A DNA stretch of 17,748 bases, from the NCBI GenBank assembly GCA_021200395.1, contig JAJQGQ010000205.1, forward strand, positions 1-17,748, written 5' to 3'. Each line of letters starts with the position of its first letter. The first letter of the stretch is position 1. A program made the position numbers and the translations under genes. A model generated the notes under the pieces. That model saw nothing but the letters and a program-made list of their open reading frames with translations, searched no databases and had not been told where the DNA came from. Positions 7,552 through 14,248 of the stretch are shown in pieces. The stretch is from Erysipelotrichaceae bacterium (GTDB taxonomy: Bacteria > Bacillota_I > Bacilli_A > Erysipelotrichales > Coprobacillaceae).

Positions 7552-8373
7552 TTAATTATTTTGCTTATCTACCTCTTCACCTGAGTGAATCATATCATAT
7601 AATGTAACATCTGGATGATGATAACGACGTCTATTTTTTGGTACATTTGGATGCCAAATAGCTTTCTGTGGACACCACATGATACAAGCCATACATTGTT
7701 GACAATCATGTCCCCATTCTACTCCATTTTCGCCAAGGTGAATGTTGCCTGCTTGACATATTTTTTCACATACACCACAATGTGTGCAAGCATCTGTTGT
7801 ATAAAAACCACCTTCAGTAGAGTCACGATCTACTCCTAAATGTAGATTGAATGTTCTAGAGCACCAGTTCCATGCTTTACGACCACGCCCTTTACGATCT
7901 TTTGTTCTTTTATCTGTTTGAATGGCGTTTACTATTTTTTTAGTTGCCTTTTTTTCGTGATTCAAATAGATTTTTACAATTCCATCAGGCATAGGGGAAA
8001 ATCCTACGATGTGATTAGGAGGCATAGGAAGCATAAAAGTCTGGATTGGTGCATTAACCTTAGGTTGTAAAATGGCTTTCAAATCAATCAAAACAAATCC
8101 ATCATAACCACCACATGTAGCAACAATGAAAACTTTTTGTGATGAATTAAGTTGCATTTTCTCACATATTTCTTTTACGATTCTTGGTGGACGAATAAAC
8201 CATGTTGCCGTGGCAATTCCCACGCGATCATATTTATCAGGAACACATGCATTATTTTTTAAACTATAAATTGAATAAACATCAGTATTTCCCAATCCTT
8301 CTGCAATCTTGTTGGAAACAGAAAGTGTATTTCCAGAACCTGTATAATAATAAATAACAGTTCTTTCCACCAT
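7552..8373 (-). CDS. EFR1-type flavodoxin/ferredoxin fusion protein
   Basis: A 273-residue soluble electron carrier. The N-terminal half is a flavodoxin-like domain whose FMN phosphate loop reads YYYTGSGNT (8-16). The C-terminal part holds two [4Fe-4S] motifs, C196-x2-C199-x2-C202-x3-C206 and C224-x2-C227-x2-C230-x3-C234-P, the classic bacterial 2x[4Fe-4S] ferredoxin pattern. A basic linker (about 141-170) joins the two. No signal peptide or membrane segment is seen, so it is cytoplasmic. The ribosome site AAGGAGGAG (8377-8385) is among the strongest in the window. Placed between two membrane proteins and a dehydrogenase in one operon, it probably feeds electrons to or from them (inference). 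The family is widespread in anaerobes with few assigned roles. Confidence 0.92.
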   Translation of the reverse strand: MVERTVIYYYTGSGNTLSVSNKIAEGLGNTDVYSIYSLKNNACVPDKYDRVGIATATWFIRPPRIVKEICEKMQLNSSQKVFIVATCGGYDGFVLIDLKAILQPKVNAPIQTFMLPMPPNHIVGFSPMPDGIVKIYLNHEKKATKKIVNAIQTDKRTKDRKGRGRKAWNWCSRTFNLHLGVDRDSTEGGFYTTDACTHCGVCEKICQAGNIHLGENGVEWGHDCQQCMACIMWCPQKAIWHPNVPKNRRRYHHPDVTLYDMIHSGEEVDKQNN

Positions 8374-8416
8374 AATCTCCTCCTTAAAATTTTCTTACTA
8401 TATTATTAATCTCATA

Positions 8417-9124
8417 TTACTTTTTCCAAAAAGAAGGATACTTTTCATAATATTTAGCATCTTCAAAGGCAAATGTACCTTTTTCTTGTTTATATACCCA
8501 CTTTTTAAGTGGTGTTTCTGTTAAGACAATACAAATCATCATCATGACAACAAATAAAATAATTGCCCATAACCAATCACTACCTGTAATATTTTGTAAA
8601 TGTGATAAGATATAGACACCTGCTGGCAAGAACATCATCCAGGAAGTAGCAAAACCTGGATGATAGATGGTTTTCTTTCCATCTTTTCTTAGCCAGAAGT
8701 AGGTAAGAATACCACCACCCGTATGTGCTAATACTTCAATAAAACATAATAACATCATACATAAAGCGGTAGCATTAGAAAGACCAGTGAATAAACTGAG
8801 TACTAGATAACATAATGGAATCCACTGTAAACCCACATTAGTAATCATATCTGTCAGTCGACTCATAGGGAATCTATCAATTTGCTGCTTTTTTACATCT
8901 TTTGGACCCAACAATACATTATAGAAAATATGAAGGCCACCAGGGAACTTCCATTCCTCTAACACATGGAAAGGCATAATCAATGCCACAAATACGGCAC
9001 CTTGTGCACCTAAAGGCATATCATTCCAATATATAGCAGATATTACACCTGTAATAACACTAGTCACACAAATAAAAATAATCCAATTAATATCACACCA
9101 TTTATCTAATTTTTTAACCATCAT
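8417..9124 (-). CDS. HXXEE domain-containing membrane protein (copy 1)
   Basis: A 235-residue polytopic membrane protein with about five or six hydrophobic segments. The signature H53-x-x-E56-E57 is followed by WKFPGG. Further candidate metal ligands are H134 (AHTGGG) and H155 (YHPGFATS). The biochemical function of the HXXEE family is unknown; the conserved His/Glu set inside membrane segments suggests a metal or redox centre (inference). It ends in a cytosolic-looking charged tail with FEDAKYYEKYP. The start ATG at 9124 overlaps the upstream stop as TAATG, with AAGGAGG inside the end of the upstream gene, so translation is coupled to the second HXXEE protein. A second ATG follows immediately. 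The 43-base gap to the next gene shows no terminator. Confidence 0.85.
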   Translation of the reverse strand: MMVKKLDKWCDINWIIFICVTSVITGVISAIYWNDMPLGAQGAVFVALIMPFHVLEEWKFPGGLHIFYNVLLGPKDVKKQQIDRFPMSRLTDMITNVGLQWIPLCYLVLSLFTGLSNATALCMMLLCFIEVLAHTGGGILTYFWLRKDGKKTIYHPGFATSWMMFLPAGVYILSHLQNITGSDWLWAIILFVVMMMICIVLTETPLKKWVYKQEKGTFAFEDAKYYEKYPSFWKK

Positions 9125-9813
9125 TAATGAGCCTCCTTTGCAGCTTTTGCAGCCTTACGTTCTTCCCAAAGTGCTGCAACATGTTCTTTATTATATCCAT
9201 ACAATTCTCTATCCTCAAATGGATAAGGTGAATTTTTATCCATCATCAATAAAATAGGAACGATAAAAGTAAGAAGCAGCATCAAAATTGAACCTGGAAT
9301 ACCCCACCAAAGTTGTCCTGCTTTTTCTGGCAAATAAGTAATAACATACCAAACATAATAAATAGCCACTGGTGTTTGTAAAAATGCTGTCGATGCCAGT
9401 CCTGGATTATACTTACTTTTTAAACGTATATTCATGGCAATACCATGTCCAGGAAGTTGCCATACACCAGCAAATACTTGACAAGCTCCCATCCAAATAA
9501 GATTAGGAAAACAAATAGGAATAATATAACTCAAATAACAAAATATCACATTACTCAAAAAACTTTGTCTTGCATTTAATGGATAACGTTCTGGATGTTC
9601 TGTCTCTCCTAAGCCTGCCATATTAGAAATAAGTGGAAAGCCACCTGGAAAAGCATATTCCTCAAATTGGTGCATAAGCATTCCCATCCAACTGAATATC
9701 AATATAATACGAATTTTACTCAAATGGTCGCAACCCCATAATCCCATGACAAAAGCTAGAATTACGAAAAGGATACCACCAATATAATACCAATTTCGTT
9801 GCCAAAATTTCAT
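9124..9813 (-). CDS. HXXEE domain-containing membrane protein (copy 2, first gene of operon)
   Basis: A 229-residue polytopic membrane protein related to the next gene. The signature is H48-x-x-E51-E52 followed by YAFPGG, matching the other copy's EEWKFPGG. The second histidine region reads LPGHG (H123), but the later HPG of the partner is NPG here (N136), so a possible ligand is missing. Both copies end with a shared FED block. The C-terminus is alanine/lysine-rich and cytosolic. AGGAGG (9822-9827) precedes the ATG at good distance. The gene directly follows the operator-rich region shared with the divergent TetR regulator. Most likely the pair arose by duplication and works together, but that is inference. 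Confidence 0.85.
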   Translation of the reverse strand: MKFWQRNWYYIGGILFVILAFVMGLWGCDHLSKIRIILIFSWMGMLMHQFEEYAFPGGFPLISNMAGLGETEHPERYPLNARQSFLSNVIFCYLSYIIPICFPNLIWMGACQVFAGVWQLPGHGIAMNIRLKSKYNPGLASTAFLQTPVAIYYVWYVITYLPEKAGQLWWGIPGSILMLLLTFIVPILLMMDKNSPYPFEDRELYGYNKEHVAALWEERKAAKAAKEAH

Positions 9814-9861
9814 ATAATTAACCTCCTACAGAGCTAAAAGTTGACAAATCTCTGTAAATTC

Positions 9862-9891
9862 ATTATAATTGACAGTAGCGTTTAAAGTCAA
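9862..9891 (-). promoter_or_regulatory. Promoter of the HXXEE-EFR1-SDR operon
   Basis: Minus strand: TTGACT (9886-9891), an 18-base spacer and a perfect TATAAT (9862-9867). The -35 lies inside the 15-bp palindrome at 9888-9902 and inside a TTGAC/GTCAA inverted repeat, so a bound repressor would block polymerase. Confidence 0.75.
9869..9891. promoter_or_regulatory. TTGAC-N13-GTCAA inverted repeat across the operon promoter
   Basis: Five-base arms (9869-9873 and 9887-9891) flank 13 bases that form most of the spacer between -10 and -35. This is a second candidate binding site built from the same GTTGAC half-site. Confidence 0.45.
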
Positions 9892-9902
9892 CAGACTGTT
9901 GA
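9888..9902. promoter_or_regulatory. Perfect 15-base palindrome, likely TetR operator
   Basis: TCAACAG-A-CTGTTGA: 7-base arms pair exactly around one central base. It overlaps the -35 of the HXXEE operon promoter and lies within the gap shared with the divergent tetR gene, the usual place for such an operator. Confidence 0.65.
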
Positions 9903-9904
9903 TA

Positions 9905-9935
9905 TTAAAATGTTTTGTTGACGACACTTTATAAT
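9905..9935 (+). promoter_or_regulatory. Candidate tetR promoter
   Basis: A perfect TATAAT (9930-9935) on the plus strand stands at the right distance before the tetR ribosome site. The -35 is poor: the best match is TTAAAA (9905-9910) with a 19-base spacer. Confidence 0.4.
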
Positions 9936-9956
9936 ATTATTGTTTTAAAGTCAACA
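9916..9956. promoter_or_regulatory. TGTTGAC-N27-GTCAACA inverted repeat around the tetR -10
   Basis: Exact 7-base arms (9916-9922 and 9950-9956) bracket TATAAT at 9930-9935. The right arm belongs to TTTAAAGTCAACA (9944-9956), an exact 13-base copy of 9881-9893, 63 bases away. It would suit autoregulation of tetR. Confidence 0.45.
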
Positions 9957-9984
9957 AATATTCAAAATTTGTCGAGGTAATAAA

Positions 9985-10518
9985 ATGGAAAATCAAAGAA
10001 TACGAATCAGTAAAACCATGCTTAAAACTGGTTTATTAAAACTACTCAAAGAAAAACCGCTCAATCAAATAACAATTTATGAACTTTGTCAAGTATCACA
10101 AATCAATCGTACTACTTTTTATAAATATTATGGTAGTCAAGAAGATCTACTTAATGAGATTGAAACAGACTTTCTTAACCAATTAGATGAAGATTTAAAA
10201 CATATCATAACTAAAAACAATGATGCCTTAAAACTCATCTTACAACATCTATATGATCAACGTGAAATATTTTGCATTCTCGTTCGTTCCGACGCTATGC
10301 AAGAGTTTTCAGATCATCTATTTGCTATACCTAGTATCAATATTATTTTTCAAAATATGATAGATGAAAGTAGCTACTCACAAACAGATGTCAAATATAT
10401 ACGTCAATTTGTCTTTCAAGGTACTTTCTCTATTCTCTATGATTGGCTCAATAGTGATAACCCAGAACCTGTTGAGAAAATCACTCACGTCCTCGAACTC
10501 TTGAAAAACAAATTATAA
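9985..10518 (+). CDS. TetR/AcrR-family transcriptional regulator
   Basis: A 177-residue regulator. The N-terminal TetR helix-turn-helix (about residues 8-56) shows the family run: ISKTMLKTGLLKLL, then NQITIYELCQVSQI and the recognition helix NRTTFYKYYGSQEDLL. The remaining ~120 residues are the helical ligand/dimer domain, diverse in this family, so the effector cannot be read. The length is a little short for the family but the protein looks complete. GAGGT (9974-9978) lies 6 bases before the ATG. It is divergent from the HXXEE-EFR1-SDR operon with 171 bases between, packed with GTTGAC/GTCAAC half-sites; it most likely represses both directions and is released by a substrate of the operon (inference). 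Confidence 0.92.
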   Translation: MENQRIRISKTMLKTGLLKLLKEKPLNQITIYELCQVSQINRTTFYKYYGSQEDLLNEIETDFLNQLDEDLKHIITKNNDALKLILQHLYDQREIFCILVRSDAMQEFSDHLFAIPSINIIFQNMIDESSYSQTDVKYIRQFVFQGTFSILYDWLNSDNPEPVEKITHVLELLKNKL

Positions 10519-10583
10519 GGATAGTCATATAAAGTTTTTTGATTGGTTTATCAACAATAATTTTATACAAAAACACAAAAATA

Positions 10584-10607
10584 AAGCTGTAGAGAAATCT
10601 ACAGCTT
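10584..10607 (-). terminator. Terminator of the AAA-ATPase-like gene
   Basis: A 10-bp perfect stem (AAGCTGTAGA, 10584-10593, with 10598-10607) has a 4-base loop. The T-rich tail is on the minus strand. The gene's TAG stop (10599-10601) lies within the stem. Confidence 0.82.
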
Positions 10608-12173
10608 AAATCGTTCTATTTTACAGTAATGATTTTTGTATTCATTATCATTAACATCTTTTTGATAACTAATACCAATGAGCAATAAATTATCTAAGTA
10701 ATTTTCCAAACCTTTGTAATATTTCTTCTTTTTTATCTGATTAATGGCACATTCAGGAGTGTTTTGCCATTTGAGTTCCACTAACAGGGCAGGTTTATCT
10801 CCCTTTGGAATATAGGCTATATCACAAAATCCTTTTCCTGTTTGTAATTCAATCATTTTATGATAAAACCCACGAGCAGCATAATACGCAATATCCACAG
10901 TATGAGCCAAGGCTTCTTCACTATTATATTTCAAATTAGATATCTCTAAATGAGCTTCTTCAACATAATATGCTACCTTTTCTTCATCCATATTCCATGT
11001 AGCATTCAATAAATCCATTGAATTTTGTATAGGTTTTATCAGTTCTTCCCAGTGACTATCTCTTAAGGCCAATTCAAACTGTGTTCTTACTTCTCTATTA
11101 GGTATATATACTTCTTGTGTTTGAAAATTATATCCTAAATATCCTAAATGAACCAATAATGTCAAAATATCATTTCTAGAATGAAAAGTCGTAATATCAT
11201 TTTCAAATGATGACGGTTCAATATAAATTTTTTCTCCAGCAAGCAATGAAATAATACTTTCTTTGATACCATCCATATCAATATTGAAATAATCTTTTAA
11301 GGATTCATAAGCTTCAGTGTTCGTCCAATAATTATCATATAATTTCTTCTTAATAGCACTTACAATAGATCGTGGATTATAAAGTGAATATTGATTAATA
11401 TGATAACCATCATACCAAGATTTCATTTCATTAAAATCCATTTGATAATTATCACATAATTCTTTGACTTCAGTTTCAGTAAATCCCATAAATTCTTCAT
11501 AAGGATTAGCATTAATCATAGAAATTTCATCAAAATTATTAAGTGCACTTTGTGTTCCATATTTCTTTATCGGAAGTATTCCTGTCATATAAGCCATTTC
11601 AACAAATGGTGATGTTTTAAATAGGTCTTCTAGTAATAATAAATATTTTTTTTGACCATCTATATCATTTTTATATTCTCTAAAAATACAGTCCCATTCA
11701 TCGATAATAAACACATAAGATTGATTATATTTAGCATATATATTTTCTAATGACAAAACAAGATTTCCATCTTCATACAATTCTTCATCAGAATATATAT
11801 TTTTAATTTCATCAAGAATTTTTCTTGTTAAGAGATTTATAAATTCATCAACTGTGGAAACTTTTCTTAAAACTCTCTTAACATCAAAATATATAACATC
11901 ATGTTGATTTAAATGTTCTTTATAATTATCACATTGTGATATTTTTAAATCATCAAACAAAGAAGATGAATCACATCCTTTAGAATAATAAGCTATTAAC
12001 ATATTAGCATCCTCAGTTTTACCAAATCTTCTTGGTCTTGAAACACATACAAGACAATCATTAATTCCTATTATTTGATTCAGCTTTTGTATAAGTAATG
12101 ATTTATCAACATATATAGAATTTTTTCTAGATCTCATAAAACTATTATTTGTTGGATTCAAATACATTCCCAT
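10599..12173 (-). CDS. AAA-ATPase-like protein with C-terminal PD-(D/E)XK nuclease domain
   Basis: A 524-residue protein of the family pairing an AAA-ATPase-like domain with a PD-(D/E)XK nuclease-superfamily domain, abundant and often multicopy in gut Firmicutes and Bacteroidetes, with no settled function. The variant Walker A reads SRPRRFGKT (45-53). Walker B is YVFIIDEWD (153-161; D158, E159). The C-terminal nuclease-like site is visible as D451 (GFCD), E466 and K468 (VELKW), the usual D-(E)xK spacing, followed by the QIKKKKYY helix typical of the family. An in-frame stop lies just before the ATG at 12173, so the start is here or at the third codon; AAGGA is 11 bases upstream. It stands alone with its own promoter and terminator, downstream of yabE where Bacillus has rnmV. 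Family is sure, role is not. Confidence 0.88.
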   Translation of the reverse strand: MGMYLNPTNNSFMRSRKNSIYVDKSLLIQKLNQIIGINDCLVCVSRPRRFGKTEDANMLIAYYSKGCDSSSLFDDLKISQCDNYKEHLNQHDVIYFDVKRVLRKVSTVDEFINLLTRKILDEIKNIYSDEELYEDGNLVLSLENIYAKYNQSYVFIIDEWDCIFREYKNDIDGQKKYLLLLEDLFKTSPFVEMAYMTGILPIKKYGTQSALNNFDEISMINANPYEEFMGFTETEVKELCDNYQMDFNEMKSWYDGYHINQYSLYNPRSIVSAIKKKLYDNYWTNTEAYESLKDYFNIDMDGIKESIISLLAGEKIYIEPSSFENDITTFHSRNDILTLLVHLGYLGYNFQTQEVYIPNREVRTQFELALRDSHWEELIKPIQNSMDLLNATWNMDEEKVAYYVEEAHLEISNLKYNSEEALAHTVDIAYYAARGFYHKMIELQTGKGFCDIAYIPKGDKPALLVELKWQNTPECAINQIKKKKYYKGLENYLDNLLLIGISYQKDVNDNEYKNHYCKIERFKL

Positions 12174-12195
12174 GTGTCATCACATCCTTTAATTT

Positions 12196-12224
12196 ATTAT
12201 AAACTATTTTCATCAATTATGCTA
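12196..12224 (-). promoter_or_regulatory. Candidate promoter of the AAA-ATPase-like gene
   Basis: Minus strand TATAAT (12196-12201) with a weak -35 TAGCAT (12219-12224) at 17 bases. An inverted repeat ATCAAT/ATTGAT (12212-12217 and 12224-12229) overlaps the -35 region and could be an operator. Confidence 0.45.
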
Positions 12225-12250
12225 TTGATAAACATTTTTAAGTATATAAA

Positions 12251-12270
12251 AAGTGCAGTTTCCTGCACTT
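12251..12270 (-). terminator. Terminator of tatD-yabE
   Basis: An 8-bp stem (AAGTGCAG, 12251-12258, with CTGCACTT, 12263-12270) has a GAAA loop on the minus strand, then a T-run. The stop codon (12269-12271) sits at the stem base. Confidence 0.82.
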
Positions 12271-13210
12271 ATCTCCAGAAGTTAGCATTTCCACTACCAA
12301 CTGATATCACTTCATAAGAAGTGTTATTAGAAGTTCCACCAGAAAAATATGTTTTTCCAGTCTCACTTCCATTAAATATATCTATATGACTTCCCGAAAT
12401 TGAACCACCACGATCCACAACAATACCATAAATCGTACTGTTTGTATTTAGATTGTGGTTTGTAATCTTAATAATTGTACCAAAAGGAATTGATCTATCT
12501 GCAGCTAAACAATAATACTTTGTACCATTATAAGTAAGATATGGTGAATTCGAATTATTAACACCTGTAGATGCTGATAATTTCACACCTGATGAAGAAG
12601 TTCCACTACAACCACTACAATCTCCACCATAAGTTGTTAGTTTTCCTGTAAAAGTTGTACCTTCACTAATACCACCATAACGAATAATTTCATCTGTAGC
12701 TTCTTCAATAATATCTTCTTTTATTTTCTTTGTACTTGTTTCTTTTCCATTAGCATATGTGACTAAATATGTCACATTCGCTTTACCATCTTTACCTTCT
12801 TGAACAATTGTTTTTGTCCAACTAGAAGATTTATTACCTTCTATAACAGTTTCATAAGCAATTGTTTCTTCTTGAGTATAAGTTTTTGTTTCAACACGAG
12901 TGATCTTTATAAGATCATCTTGTTCTACAATATCATCTTCATCTTTATTTAATTCATCATTATCCCCAAGTTCAATGCTTAATTCATCCAATACATTTAT
13001 AACTGTATCTTGTTTAACAAGATAACTTTTTTCATCTTCCAAACCATCAATCAAATGAATATTGACAGTAGGAATAAAATCCTCAATTTGATTAACTGCT
13101 CCTACTGATATAGTTGCTAACATAACAATAATATAGACAAGAGCAACTGCTAAAATTCCTTTTGTTCGGCTATTAGCCGAGACAATAGCCTCCTTAGCTT
13201 TTTGTAACAT
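12269..13210 (-). CDS. yabE: G5 and 3D domain cell-wall protein (YabE-like)
   Basis: A 313-residue exported, membrane-anchored protein of the YabE/Rpf-Sps type that probably cleaves peptidoglycan. Residues 18-38 are one membrane segment (ILAVALVYIIVMLATISVGAV), so the rest is outside the cell. Residues about 48-101 resemble the ubiquitin-like DUF348 repeat, here acidic. About 103-178 form a G5 domain (KITRVETKTYTQEETIAYET start), which binds wall polymers. The C-terminal 3D domain has its three aspartates: D238 (AADRSIPFGT), D266 (VVDRGG) and D277 (SHIDIF). C198, C201 and C234 could form disulfides. The AGGAGG ribosome site (13218-13223) overlaps the tatD stop. The tatD-yabE pair is conserved in Firmicutes. 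The symbol is by homology and synteny. Confidence 0.88.
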   Translation of the reverse strand: MLQKAKEAIVSANSRTKGILAVALVYIIVMLATISVGAVNQIEDFIPTVNIHLIDGLEDEKSYLVKQDTVINVLDELSIELGDNDELNKDEDDIVEQDDLIKITRVETKTYTQEETIAYETVIEGNKSSSWTKTIVQEGKDGKANVTYLVTYANGKETSTKKIKEDIIEEATDEIIRYGGISEGTTFTGKLTTYGGDCSGCSGTSSSGVKLSASTGVNNSNSPYLTYNGTKYYCLAADRSIPFGTIIKITNHNLNTNSTIYGIVVDRGGSISGSHIDIFNGSETGKTYFSGGTSNNTSYEVISVGSGNANFWR

Positions 13211-13221
13211 AAAAATTCCTC

Positions 13222-13977
13222 CTATTTAATACCAAATACTTTTTTAGCATTAAATGTTGTGATTCTAGCAACGTCTTCTATAGCCATATCTTTAATTCTT
13301 GCAATCTCTTTGGCTACATACACAACATTTGCTGGCTCATTCAACTTTCCTCTAAATGGATGAGGTGTTAAATAAGGGTCATCTGTTTCTATTAATAAAT
13401 GATCAATATCAACAGCTTTGGCAACCTCTTTAGGTGTCTTAGCATTCTTAAATGTTACTGTACCTGCTAAAGATATATAAAATCCTACATCAATATATCT
13501 TTGCGCCATTTGTGCAGATCCACTATAACAATGCATAATACCATAATGCTGAGCATCTCTTAAGATGTTATAAGTATCTTCATAAGCATCTCTAGCATGT
13601 ATAACAATTGGTTTATCATATCTTTTTGCTATTTCAATTTGCTTTAAAAAGACATCCTTTTGTTTATCTCTACGAACATCCCAATGATAATCCAATCCTA
13701 TTTCACCTAAAGCAACAGCTTTTGGGTCTTGAAGTAATTCCTCAATCACTTGAATATCTTCATCTGTTGTCTCTTCACAATCATTTGGACTAATACCAAC
13801 AACACAATATATAAAAGGATACTCATGTGCTATTTTTACAGCCAACTTAGAAGATTCTACATCATAGCCAACAACACATAAATAGTCTACCTCCTCATTT
13901 AAAGCATGACTAATATAAATATCTCTATCATAATATAATTGTTCGCTATTTAAATGCGTATGTGTATTAAAGTACAT
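13222..13977 (-). CDS. tatD: TatD-family metal-dependent hydrolase (YabD-like DNase)
   Basis: A TIM-barrel metal-dependent hydrolase; characterised relatives are 3'-5' DNases. The metal-site blocks are all present: NTHTHLN at the N-terminus, GEIGLDYHW with the bridging glutamate, PIVIHARDA, HCYSG and ETDDPYL. The C-terminal NAKKVFGI is also family-typical. The open frame extends to a GTG at 13986 and an ATG at 13983, but GGTGAT (13982-13987), matching the extended anti-Shine-Dalgarno pairing, is correctly spaced only for the ATG at 13977. The resulting N-terminus MYFNTHTHL aligns with family members and gives 251 residues. It is the first gene of a pair with the yabE-like gene and has a near-consensus promoter. 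Confidence 0.94.
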   Translation of the reverse strand: MYFNTHTHLNSEQLYYDRDIYISHALNEEVDYLCVVGYDVESSKLAVKIAHEYPFIYCVVGISPNDCEETTDEDIQVIEELLQDPKAVALGEIGLDYHWDVRRDKQKDVFLKQIEIAKRYDKPIVIHARDAYEDTYNILRDAQHYGIMHCYSGSAQMAQRYIDVGFYISLAGTVTFKNAKTPKEVAKAVDIDHLLIETDDPYLTPHPFRGKLNEPANVVYVAKEIARIKDMAIEDVARITTFNAKKVFGIK

Positions 13978-13981
13978 CTTC

Positions 13982-13987
13982 ATCACC
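13982..13987 (-). promoter_or_regulatory. Unusual ribosome site GGTGAT deciding the tatD start
   Basis: On the minus strand this matches the downstream half of the full AAGGAGGTGATC complement to the 16S tail. It implies a start at 13977 rather than at the GTG (13986) or ATG (13983) that overlap the site itself. Confidence 0.5.
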
Positions 13988-13995
13988 CGAGGCGC

Positions 13996-14024
13996 ATAAT
14001 AACATATCTTTTTATCTTTGTCAA
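13996..14024 (-). promoter_or_regulatory. Strong promoter of tatD-yabE
   Basis: Minus strand: consensus TTGACA (14019-14024), a 17-base spacer ending TGT, then TATTAT (13996-14001), so it is also an extended -10. Transcription should start around 13989, giving a leader of only about a dozen bases. Confidence 0.82.
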
Positions 14025-14214
14025 ATTTCTAAACAAATGATTTTAAGGAATTCTTAAGATTTAAAATTTATCTACTGATTTTCGTCGTTATTTTCATTTC
14101 TTAAATATTTCTTAATTTTGTTTTTATGACAAATATCTTTATTTTTCTCTTTCTCATTTCATGAAATATGTAAGATTAATATCATTATTAACAAAAAATA
14201 AAAGAATATACAAA

Positions 14215-14238
14215 AAGAACTTCCAAAAGGAAGTTCTT
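14215..14238 (-). terminator. Terminator of the first BspA-like gene
   Basis: A 10-bp perfect stem (AAGAACTTCC, 14215-14224, with 14229-14238) has a 4-base loop and is followed by a T-run on the minus strand. Confidence 0.85.
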
Positions 14239-14248
14239 ATGTTAGATT

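Larger units (their letters stand above)
13987..14248. other. Gap between tatD and the first BspA-like gene
   Basis: These 262 bases hold the tatD promoter and the BspA-like gene's terminator. Otherwise they are AT-rich, with a TTAAG/CTTAA inverted repeat near 14043-14057 and a 12-base palindrome (14156-14167). I see no convincing gene; an 18-codon minus-strand frame lacks a ribosome site. Confidence 0.5.

Noticed and set aside
7615..7839. Plus-strand frame opposite the ferredoxin motifs
   Set aside because: It is antisense to the two [4Fe-4S] motifs of the EFR1 protein; no family resemblance.
10539..10554. Small TTGAT/ATCAA hairpin after tetR as a terminator
   Set aside because: The stem is only five A/T-rich pairs and there is no good T-run after it.
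13608..13793. Plus-strand 61-codon frame
   Set aside because: It is antisense to conserved tatD motifs.
14156..14167. Palindrome ATTTCATGAAAT as an operator
   Set aside because: It lies between a terminator and a promoter far from either, and is likely by chance in such AT-rich DNA.
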